A program made the position numbers and the translations under genes. The notes beneath the pieces were generated by a model. The model made no database searches. It was given only the letters and a program-made list of their open reading frames with translations, and had not been told where the DNA came from. A DNA stretch of 64,000 bases. Origin: Lateolabrax maculatus (lineage: Eukaryota; Chordata; Actinopteri; Acropomatiformes; Lateolabracidae). The DNA lies in contig CM062216.1 of NCBI GenBank assembly GCA_031216445.1, forward strand, positions 5,515,501-5,579,500, read 5' to 3'. This document shows, one piece after another, positions 12,260 through 24,200 of this stretch; position 1 is the first letter of the stretch; each line of letters starts with the position of its first letter.

Positions 12260-15200
12260 ATCGTCACTTTTCATCTTTGATGTTACAGTAGCTGCAAAAG
12301 CTAGCTAAAAACAGACATTAACAATTCAAGTTCATCCCTTCAGGTTTGGTTTGGCAGAATGGAGGAAAAACAAAAAAAAAACATAAGGATGATCCAGCTC
12401 GCTCTGTGGCGAGTTGAGTGACGCAGAATGAACAGAAAGCTTGGAAATGTAGTTGTTATGTAAGATGCAAAAGTTTGTGTTAAAAAAACAACAACCTCAT
12501 TCTCATTTCAGGAGGAACTCGTGTCAAATTAATACTGCATGAGGTGAGCTTGCGTGGCATAACATTAGTTTGTTGCACTAAATGTCTGAGCCAATTTCCA
12601 CATGCCGGGTTTTTACAGTACTGTTCAGTCCCACTAGGGTGTGCCAGATAGCGTGACAAAATCTAAATCAATTAATGAATAAACACATGGATAAAAACCA
12701 GTGACCGCTGCAGCCTCTGGTCTTTATTTTTGGAGTGTGAGTCGTGTGTGTGTGTGCTCGCTCGTGTCGTGATGTTTCGAGACGGGGTGCAGACAGAAGC
12801 GGGGCGGCGGTCTCATAGACTTACCATAGTCCCCACACTGTATGTGGCTGCAGGGCCAATCGTGTGGTGGTACGGGTCTGCTGTTGCATAGACTCTGCCA
12901 TAGCTGCACAACAGGAGGCACAGAGAACACGGTCATTGATCTATCATTGACGAGGAGAGCAGAACATTTATGCATGCTTGTTTAATGCTCAACCCCTCAA
13001 GTCAACTCTTTCAAGTCTCTAACACAATCAATTATTTCTCTCCTCGGCCTCCTGGGCTTCCTACATTATACAAGGTGGTTCAAAAAGGGGAGTTCAAAGG
13101 TTGGTGAATTATACTTGTCTTTTCATTGTCATCTTGATTAGGTGGATGGAATAGGTAATGAGCATGGAGAGAGGGAGACGGAGAGAAAGAAAGCTGCAGA
13201 GAGGGAGGCACAGTTGGTGCTGGAGGGCTTGGTCTCTCACCCTGTTCTTGTTTACCCAGGCTGCACACTGGGCTCACGCCTCTGTCTTTTCATTGTTGCT
13301 GGTTTGGAACTAATCCTTCCAATTTCCTTCTGAGACAGGACAAGATGTGTCTGCCTTATTTATTTATTTATTCGACTTCACATATTCCTCTATTTACTTT
13401 CTGTTTTTTTTTCTCTCAATGCTCGCTTGCAAATGAGGGTCTGCACAGAGCAGATAAGGCACACCCAGCCAAGGACTGAGGGCACCAAATCACCCAGGAA
13501 AAAAAAAAAAAAAAAAAAGTGGAGAGAGGAAGAAATTCTCCTAAAGGAGACAACAAGACATACAGTGCTCATGCCTTTTCGCATGAGCTACATTGACTTA
13601 TGTAAGATCTAAATATGGCTTGTCCCATTTAGGTCCGGCAGCACCCAAGGTCAGCGAGCAGGACGTGAAATCAGAAAGACTGGCTCGGCTCCTTGGGGAG
13701 GAGGCCGGTGCCATGAGATGGTCAGGGGGAAGTCTCCGTGGTCCTCTTATCTTCAGTGAGCACTGAACCCCACGGGCCCTCTAAGGCTAATATATCTACA
13801 AAATGACTCTCACAAGAGTGGCACTGCTGACGACCGGCAGGTCAAACCACCCTGTGCAATGTCATAGAGCCTCAACAGAGCTGATTGGAAGCCGGCAGGC
13901 TCTCTACGACGTGACTGGCTCCTCACAAGGCCTCCTCAGACTCGCTGGTATGAACTCTGTTTAGTTACTTAAAGGGCTTTGGTAATGCAGCCTGTGAGCA
14001 CTGTAGGCTTTTCAGATAATAAATGTTTCATATTTTGCAGGGGCTTCGCACGCCTTTCGCAATCCTGGTGACCTCTTTTTATGATTGGCTGGCTGCTCCG
14101 CTGTTAAGTCTGATAAGGTATTGCTGAGACAATACCGACAAACTCCTATTGATCCAATGGGCATGACCGCTTATTCAAAGGGAAACAAACAGACAAAGCA
14201 AAACAAACAACTTGGGGGCGAATTACATTAAATCTCAGGGAAAAGTATAGGCAAGAGAAACAGGAATTAAATCACTCTCAGAGAAAAAAAAAAAAAAAGC
14301 TGCTGTCCAATTTCTGCTCTCGCCGAGCACGGCTGCTCATAATTCGAGCTGCGGCGAAGCCTGATAAATCTTACATTATCGATATGATCTTCAGGCTCTC
14401 AGGCAGGGTGTACGTTATCACAAGTGACATGCTCAATCCTTCCCAGATTAGATTCCCAAACCAGCCCACATCCCGGCTGACAACGGCTTTCAGGGGCCGA
14501 AATGAATCAGCGACGCCTCCTCAAACGGAGCACACCTGAACCAGAGTGACATCACTCAGAAGTGATAGAGTTCCCGCCGGTCCGTCTCTCCCTCCCTCTG
14601 TCTCCCTACCTCCCTTCCACAGACCTGAGGCCATTCATAAACACTGCAGTGATATACCCACTCTCCCATCACAAGCAGAGAGTCACGACATATATCACAG
14701 CTTTTCTCATCGAGTCCAACAAGGTTAGTCTTTTTTTTTTCTTTGGGGGGGAGGGGAGGGTGGGGGTTCTTTAGCTCCAAGCTAAGAAGAATACGACTAT
14801 GCCTAATAGATAAGATAACTGGAGAGGAAGAAAAAAACCTCAAATAACCTACATAGAATATTAAAAATATGGAAAATGCTGGTGAGGCATTCATCACATA
14901 CATTCTCCATCTACGACTTGCTGGATGTGTTGCTTTTTGCTAGGAAAATGCTGTAATTAATTAAAACATTGTCGTACACTATATCCGACAAGCTATCTTT
15001 AGACGTGTCTGTGTTTTATCAGCATTACATTCTGTTTCTTCTGCCTACTGCTGATGGGGAAGAAGTGCAAATCTCTGACTGCTCTACGAGCTCTCCAGTT
15101 GTCTTGAACACATGCAAAATAATAGTTTAAATGCTAGTCCTCATGCTGTTTTGATTTTCGATTTTTTTCCTGTTCCATGAAATTGCATTTGGGCTGTGCT

Positions 15201-18200
15201 GAAAATCTTGGCGTACAACGCATTGTTTATGTTAAAACATCCCAAAAAAAACAAAACAGACCCGGAAATTAAAGATACATTAATTACGTGTTTCAGGGTG
15301 GACTTTGCCTTTTAAGACCACTGCGGTTACATAATGATTCATATATTGATTTCTGGGACTGCTGAAGCATGCAACACTTTATACATCCAGTAGTCTTTGT
15401 ATAACATGATGGTACTCATTGAGACTGAGATTCATTTCAGTCCCTCAATGCAGCACACTTTGTTAAAAGATGAAAACTGGATGAGAGGGATTCTCACCTG
15501 TCACTGTAAGCAGCGGTGGTGGTGGGCTGGGCAAATCTGTATGCTGCATAGCCACCCTGTTAAAAAAAACACAGTATTAATCAATGATTAAGCTAAACCT
15601 GCACAGATAAAGGTTAGATCTCAGAGACACAAGGAAACAACAATACAGACATAGAGCTTTCAATTGCCTTAATAGTTAAATGTCACTGCACAGTATTTCC
15701 ATCATCAGGCCACCCTCCCCGACAGCAGGCTCTCGTTCAGACACCAGAGGGTGCTGTTTGATATATGGTGTATTAGGCAAGTTCAGGCAACAGGGGAATG
15801 AATGATGTTTTTGAGGGGCCGCGTCTTTCGGGGGGAGCGGGTCATTGTCACACTCGAGGCTCATCCGAGTTGCAGCAGCAGCGTAACAGAGGCCGCGTGA
15901 GCCAACTCCCCAAATTCAGCCCATTTTTAGATTGAGGAGGTTCTGCTGCTACATTATTGAAGAGCCCCTTTTTTCCTTTACACGACCCCCTTGGCTCACA
16001 AATGAAGTAAGAAGGCAGGAGACGGTCGGACCATTGGGGAGTCAGGGCCGCTGTATTCATTTGCCAGAGTGGGGAAGGAATTAAAGACCTCATTGTGGAG
16101 TGCTGCTATTACTCTCTTTGAAAAATGAAGCTGTTCTCCCACTGTTTTTCTATTAGTGCCAGTGGAGTGTGTGCCCATCTGCGTCCATACGGTGGATAGG
16201 TGGCGTTTAATAATGCATGTTTTCATTCATTTTTAAACTCAAGGGGGAAGACGTCCGATGGAGAGCGGCGCAGAGAAGCAGTGCTGTGACGGCCGCGGCT
16301 GCGGCTGCACGCAAAATCAGGTCAGGGGGCCACAGCAATTGAATGTCACTCCCCCACTTCTCCTGAAGGTTTCTCCACGGAGACAGGAAGTCCCGGCACT
16401 CGAGGCAGATGACTTCCTGTGGGACGGCCATGCCTTGGGACTGCGCTGATTACAGCAACAGCCTGAACAAACACGGACCAATAAATCACTCTCCCACATT
16501 GTCAAATCCTGCACACAACAGTGCAGCGCATTTGTCATTTTGTGTGTTTGTGCATTCATGTATGTGTGCGCTCATGTGTGATTCCACATGAAGGTGTATG
16601 CATGCATATGTATTAGCACATGCAACGTATATATTGCATACTTATGTGTATGCATCCAGTTTCCCTCTCTGCTATGTATTAGCGGGTCATTTATTTCCAA
16701 AAGGAGGCTTCGACACATCTGCCGGCAGGTTTTGACAGCAAGCCAGTGTCCACTGAATGATTGTGGAGGACACTGAGGGCTAAAGGACAGCTTCCTCTCG
16801 GTCACTCGAGACCTTCACGCACACACTGCCAGTCTGAAGCAGTGCAGTGGCCAGTGCCAAAACTAATGGCAGCAAAGCACAAGGGGCTGGCATGACGGGT
16901 TGAGTGATGGACCAACCTGGCCAAGCCTCGGTCAAGGGACATCGGGGTGCAAGGGCTTCGCTGGAGGTGGCTGAACGAGCGTGAGAGACCAACAGTATCA
17001 CTCAGAGCACATAGCCCGGGTCTCGTCCATGGCGGTGGATGCCTCTACAGTAAAAACCAGTGAAATACAGCCCTATCATGTGGGCCGGTGTGTAAGTCAT
17101 ATATCACTGGGGTTGAGTGTTTCATTCCCTGACACTGGTTCCTCGTGAAAGTGAGAGGCAACTGTCATTTCTGCTGTGCCCACTGTCATCTCGCTATCTC
17201 AGCCAGCAGTGGCAAAGAAAAAAAGCCGCAGAATCAAAGGGACAAATTACATCCTCCCACAAACGTTTGGACTAATGTCAAAGTGGGGCGGCGTGGTAAT
17301 TTCAGCATTATCTCCACAGCGTCCATGCTTTTCTCTGTCAAGGGCGGCGTGCAGCAGGGCCAGCCCCTGATGTGACCCTGCCTGCACGGACAGCTCCAGA
17401 GGGACGGCTAATCCCTTTATCTGCTGCCGCTCCTCTTATCTCCCACATGGTGATGGCTGGGAGGAACCGGCTCCACTCAGGCCTGCGCAGACCCCCTGGG
17501 GCAGGCAGGGATATCCCAGCCAAACCCTCGGAGTGTACACAAACACAAGACAGGAGAGAGGAGGAAGGAGGTAGCGAGAGGGGGCGGGGGAGAGGGCTAC
17601 AGAAGACAAGAAGACCTCAAAAGCCCAGACAAATCTGAAGTAAGAAATGACCTAACTTGACACAGGACACTGAGCCCGGGTCTGCCTCTTTGCCAAAGTC
17701 TGAGATCATAGAAAGAGAGAGGGGAGAGAGGAGGGAGGAGCTGAGGGGGTTTTAAATTTTGTTGTTGGGTTTCTTGGCACAGCAGACAGAGGCCTAATCG
17801 ACGCCGGCTTGGCAGCAAGGCTGGGAGAACGCTGGGGGCTGAGGAGATCACGTTTTTGTCTCCAGGGCTGGGCTTTTCGTCTGCTTTGCTTCTGTTTCAT
17901 CTAACCAGGCAAGAAGAAAAGCCAAACTGTACTTACATAGATCTCTGCACCATAGAAGCCATCTTGGTACACCACCCTGTGAAATCAGAGAACAGGAAAG
18001 GAGCGTCAGTTGATTCGGTGCACATGCTACCCTGCTGAATCTCAGCCCTTGACGTTCTTCCTACTCCAACCATTTGTGGGTCTGTGAGGTCAGCTCTTAG
18101 CAGCTTTAGTGTGCTGTACCAAAAATAATGAATGACACATTAAAGTGAAAAGTGCAACCGTTTCACATCCCCGTCCAATTTTCTGCTCCGGTAAAATTGT

Positions 18201-21200
18201 TTGTCTTTCCAGTTGCTGCAGTGTTGTCAGGGCCGGTGGTGGGGAGAGGAGAGGAGGTGAGGACAAAAGGAGCCAGCGAAGGAGCTCCGTCACATGACTC
18301 CACTATATAAATCAACCAGCTGCCATCAGTAGCAAGGGGCCCTGGAGTGGGAGGGAGGGGTAAGGGGACGTGGGATTTCCAGTCCGGGCTTCAGCGGCGA
18401 GTCTCTCTGCAGTAAGACGGATCCTGATCTAATCACAGATAGACAGCTATACTGGGCCCTCGGCCGGCCTCCGTCAGACCTCTCCCACGGCCACACAGAC
18501 CACTGCTGATAAGAGACGAGTGTGAGGCAGGGCTGCACAAAGCCAGGAGATCAGCATAGGCCCTGGTCACAGTCCAGTGAGATCTGCCCAGTAATACGCT
18601 ATCTCAGCTCTCTACAGCTCTCCCTGTGGCTTTGTTAGTTCCTCCTTTGTCAACAGACAACGTACAAATATAAGGATGGGCAGAGTTAGGGTATGTACAT
18701 ACCTAGATAGCAACAATGATTTTGCTCCCCAAAGACCCCTCCAGGGGGATAACAAAGTAAATGGACTGCCACACCTGATATTACAATTATTTCAACAAAC
18801 TTTGGTTCGGCAATGCATAGTCTAATCCTATATAAAAACTTGTTTTTACCAAAACTAGGACAGCATAATATATTATGATGCTTATCACCCCACTCTTGAG
18901 ACATAATCACATAAATCTCAAGTCACCGCTGTTTAGATTAGTCTAGATTCAGGTTAGAGATTTAATACTCACGCTCCGTAAGCTGGGATTGGTGGTGGTG
19001 GTGGGGCTGTACGGAATGTGTTGTACACAGCCCGCCCCCGACCTCGCAAGTGGGCACCCCTATAGGCCACCGTAGCGCCTGTGGCAGGGTAGGGAAACCC
19101 TGTTACTATGGAAGGAAACACACAAGAGAAGAGAAAATGACTTTCAGAGAACATCCTCGATTTGGCATTGCTTACCTTATGACAGAATACATTAGAGAGA
19201 GACGTGTGGCACTGCTTTCCCTATGACAGAATGCATTATGGGCAAGACAAGGAAACAATAGATTTAATCTTTTCTAGGTGCGCCTCATCGAGCACTCTTC
19301 CCTTTCCCAGCTCGCTGCTTTGTGCCGTACTCAGCAAGGATCCACATTTGCTGTACGCATCCTTTCCTGATGCCTGGCGAGGGGCAGCCTTGAAGCATAG
19401 GCAGGTAATGGATGCAATACCACTAGTTTCGCACCACGGCTTTTGCATAGTTTAGACACAATGGGCTAGCAGCGAGGAGAACAGTGGGAGGGTGGACAGG
19501 GGAGAGGTAGAGGGCGTTTTAGGTGTTGGGGAGAGTCAAATGGGAGGTGAACGTTGTTGAACAACCCGACTAGATGTTCAGAACTTTCCCCAAAGGGGAA
19601 ATGGAGCAGATGGGCTGGACAGCCAAGGCCCAAACCTCAGCGTGACCCCCATCTCGAAACCCATCTGGGACCATTTTTAGCCAATCACACAGCTACATAT
19701 ATTTTCTCTGCTGACGGCTACCAGAGAATCAGAAAGGGAGGGTTGGGGATGAAAAGTGTCAGGGTGAGTAGCACGGGGTTGGTGTGATGGTGCGACAAAA
19801 TGTCCGCGGTCACAGATTAGAGGACGGGCTATGTGATCTTCAGCTCTCTACTTAACCTTCAATCAGTCCAGTGGCTGTCTGATTACAAGCTGTGGAGGTG
19901 CATACAAACAGACCGGTCTGTGGACATGATTAAGTTGGCCTCCCCTATTCCAGCAATCGAAATTCCCTCACATCCTCCTTGCTTCTGCTCTTCACCCTCT
20001 CTCCCTCCCCCAATGCCTAGTCCATCACAACACAGTCATCCCTATTATTCTTCATCCCCAGCCACGCCCCCTCATCACCCTCCCTTCGCTGGATTCTTCT
20101 TTATTAATTTCCATGAAATGTTTTGGGTGGATTCATCACAGACCACTTCAGTTTCTCCAATCAGAGATCACTTTGTGATAGGGAACTGTGAAGCTCCTGT
20201 CTGGTCTTGTTTGGGGGGGGGGGGGCTCAGTCGGGGTGAGTAACACAGGTTAATAACATGCATCCAATGTGTTTCAGATGAACCCACTGACACAAAAGAG
20301 ACTGCAGGCAGTCCCCCGCAATCGCAGATAAACTAGACCGCAGTGAAGATCCGTGGCAGCTCGTATATAATCAGTGTGGGTTTCTGCCCGGGGAGTGACG
20401 GCCCGGCGTTACTGTGCCGTGTGCAGCGCTAACCCTGCAGGTGGACGAGGCCAGTGAGCACCCTAATGAACGATGCACACCCTAGCCCCGCTGCCTCAAT
20501 AAAGCTGACAGGGAGACAGATTAGTGGTGCTTTTAAAAACACAGAGAGCCAGGTTTAATGTCTTCCGCCATTAACATCACGCTCCATTAGTGGGTCCGCA
20601 CACATATTCAAACTCTGCGTCTCATTTGGCCAGGTAACGCCCATACAGCAACCACCCCCCTCCACACACCCACCAAGGTGCATGGCACTTTGTTTGCTGC
20701 CAACGTACCAATAGACTGCCTGGACTCACAGGGTGCCCCCTTTCCCCCAAGTGATTTATAATGCTGACCTTGACATTTAAATTAGTCTCTTTTTTTGGAG
20801 CAGTGGACATCTGAGCGCAGTTGCTAAAGGGCAAAAACAATCCTCTTTGATAGTTTCCGAGGTGTGTTCCCCCCCCCTCTTCTTAACAAATCGCTACTAT
20901 TTCTGGGCCCCTGAAAGTCCAATTGCCTCTTTCTTTCTTTTTTGAAAATTTGTATGCAATATGCATGCAGTGATGTATGTGAATGTAAACTTATAATGAG
21001 TTGGCGATAGGCTACACTGCTTCAATAATAACCCATAAATCAAAGGCACTGTCACACCTTGGTAAGCCTGTGAAAAGCAACAACAGCCGCGGCGTATGAG
21101 AGCAAAAACCTGGTCTAGCCACCAAAGTCAAACACCTTTTCCGGGAGGGGGAGCTGGTGAAAATATGAGTTATGCGCTGGAGGGCGGCGGGGTCACGCTG

Positions 21201-24200
21201 CACCTCATATGTCATATGTGTCAACTTGAGAGAAGCTCAATACCTGCAGAGCCAGTTGGACCTGAGGTAATCCAGCTCTGTGCCAATGATGGGGTCATAA
21301 CCGGCTCCCATAAAGAAAGATCTGATTTTCCACAAGGTTGATCTCTCTAATACCTCCTGCTCAAATACATCGGGCAATGAGCACTTAATCCACGCACTGG
21401 GGACCAAAAACAGCTTAATCTAATCAAGAGTCTGGAGCTTAATTATCCCCCTAACGTACACTCCAACAATGAAAGGATCTGTCTACATATATTAAGATGG
21501 CAATTAGCCTTTCTTTTCTGTCATTTACACAGCTGGTAGCTTTTCACAAGTCCTCAAGAAAACTCTACCTCAGTGGCAGAAAATATGAACTTGTGAATGA
21601 AAAGCTACTCCTCTCCCATCTCTTTAGGAATTAGCTACAGAGGAGAGTCTCTGCCTGTCTGCCTGAGGGGACTGGCCATATGAAGGCATTTCTAAGTGGC
21701 AGCTGTCCATGGTTCTGAAAACATCCAACACGAGGAATAATCCAGAAAAAATGGCCAATTATTGTAAGATGAGCAAAACAGTGCAAGATGTATCGCATTT
21801 AGATCTGCTTCTGAATGTTTTTATTCATATGTTTAGTTTAATTTTTCCGTGTTTTGATAAAATTTCATCTCTGCAACTGTTTTGTCATTTTACATAGTTA
21901 ATAAGAAAATCAATGCTAATTTAAAACACTGATCCATATCTGTGCATGTATAAATGAACAAATACATATGTGCACATATATAAAAACTTTCTTTACATAT
22001 GTAGATACCCACATACTAGCATGCATGACAAAAGCAATATATAAACACAAATTAAATCTTTATGTACAGGAATCTACACACTGTACCTGAAAACACACAT
22101 TTGTATTAGTTTTAGCTGCACACCCACTCACTGTATATATAATTATACGGACAGGTGTACATGTGCAACTAAGCAAATAAAATGGACCATGCCAAAGACA
22201 GTCAGATGGTCGTTGTTATATATGGATAGACCTATATAGATGAGGCAGTGGAGGACAGATTCTGAGGTTTGCTCTACAAAAGTTTTCATGTAAACCAGAT
22301 CAGTGCACAGTTAAAGAGGACAGAGGCGAGGACAGATACTGGATGCCTACCAGCCACCACACACCATGATTTGTGCCACTGCCATGTTTTATTGCCAATC
22401 CTTCCATTTGACTGGGAAACCCAATCACCTTGCTCCTCTTTCCTGAACCCCGACCCCCGCCCCCCTCCAGCGGGGCTCTGGGGGAGGTTTGGGTGTTACG
22501 TGGCAACAGAGTACACTGGACTCAGGGGTTGGCATCGCGTGCCTGTACCCCCCCCTCCCCCCCCCATCAGTAGGAGGAGCCAATCTACCCTGGAAGAGGT
22601 TAAGAGCGGGGAGCCGGCGTGAGGCTCTCATCCGTCATTCTCCTGAATGGGTTTTGAGGACAATAAACCTGTAGCGCCAGGACGAATGGAGACGAAGTGT
22701 GCTGTCACCGAGCCAGGATTTATGGCTCCCAATTTCACTGATCTCCCGCACAGAAATGAGGACTGATAAACAGTGATTAATCGCCTTTATATCCCATTTT
22801 ACTCCCACCAAAAGTATATTAACTGTAGCTATAATGATTTTGGAATACGTCCTGAATCCCTCGAACCTGATTCTTGTGTTTTTTTCCTAGGGAGCGAAGG
22901 AACATCATAGTCAAAGGCATGGTCAGTGAGTTTTTTTTTTTTTTTCTGTAGAGCTAAAACGGCCTTTTGCTACTCATCAGGGCAGTTTTGTTTCAAAAAT
23001 GTATTTCTTATTTATGTTTCCCATCTTCCCAGCTGGCAAGCATATGTTGTCGTTTAGGCTTGGCAAACTCCAGTGCCATGTCAAGACGACTTGAAAAATT
23101 AGCAGCCAATAAATCACACAACCCCTCCTGCTTCCCCTGCCTGGAGTGGTGGACCACACTCCCTCTGATTTATGAGATGATTTGGGAAGTGTGTGTGTGC
23201 GTGAGTGGGTGTGTGAGTGTAAAATGGAGAAAGTGCGCATGAAAGAGGGGACATGTATTAGTGTCTGTGTTCTACATAGGTTATCTATTTCTGTATGCTG
23301 GAATGCTTTGGTCTGAGTGTAAAAAACAGGGCAAGGGATAGTGTTGTGTGTGTATATAGGTCAGTGATATTATTGTTTATATAAGTTAAGACTTACTTAA
23401 TGTCCAGATTTTTGATTAAGTGAAAATTTCACCTGACCATGGCATATTGTATATGTTTGAGCATGCGCATGCACCTACAGAGAGATGTGTATGCTTGCGT
23501 GTGTGTATAATTATCAGGGGGAAGATGTCGACACCAAGGGAGTGTTGGGGGAGGAAGAGGAGGTGGGAGGGAGCAGGGGAGGAGGGCTGGAGGGGGTGAG
23601 GGGTTGGGGATGAAATAAAAATGATAGATGACTGCTTTCTGTCATGGACAGTTATTTAGAGGTTCGCCGTAAAGCTGTCCGGGGAATGAACAGATTTTAG
23701 TCTAATGAGCAGAAAGGAAAGCCGTTAAAGTGGCGCGATGTGCTCAGCACTTCTTCCAAATGAAATAGTACCATTTCCCCCTCATTAAAATGCAAAGGGT
23801 TCATATAACATACAGCAATAAAGCTGGCATGTCGAGGCAGAGAGAGATAGGGAAAACCCCACTGAGCTCATCTCATTCCTCCATTACTGAGACCAGAAGG
23901 AATAGCGGCCTTCGACAGGGTAGGTGCCAACAATATCGCTCACTCAATCTCCCTTATTCGGTTAGCTCTGTAAAAGTCAATCTGGCGCACTTGGCAAATC
24001 CATCCACAGCAGCAGCCTCCACAATCTGATAACAGTCGCAGGGGCGCTTGCTCTTGAAATCATTTTTTTCAGCTTTACAGTTGCACACCACGCAAACAAT
24101 GGCTCAGGCTCCCTCAGCCACTCAGAGAGGCTCGGATCATCCACTGCTTATCTGGGCCGCTCTCAGATTCACTTTGATTTGAGGGGAATTTCATGTTCAG

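Larger units (their letters stand above)
10669..12824 (-). other. rbfox3 last intron, with GCAUG cluster and CA/TG repeat
   Basis: 2.2-kb intron. Sense-strand TGCATG occurs at 11251-11246, 11237-11232 and 11219-11214, with another GCATG about 40 nt further on, next to a (TG)n tract read in the sense direction. Further copies are at 11982-11977 and nearby. It also has a 28-nt T run (A run in sense) at 12232-12259. No exon for the RBFOX1-type segment NAFAPLTDAKTRSH was found. Confidence 0.75.

Noticed and set aside
10669..12824. Possible extra exon for the RBFOX1-type segment before ASLYRGGY
   Set aside because: No frame encoding anything like NAFAPLTDAKTRSH or DVGLVLSSLQ was found. The 79-nt and 45-nt exons join directly in phase, as in rbfox3.
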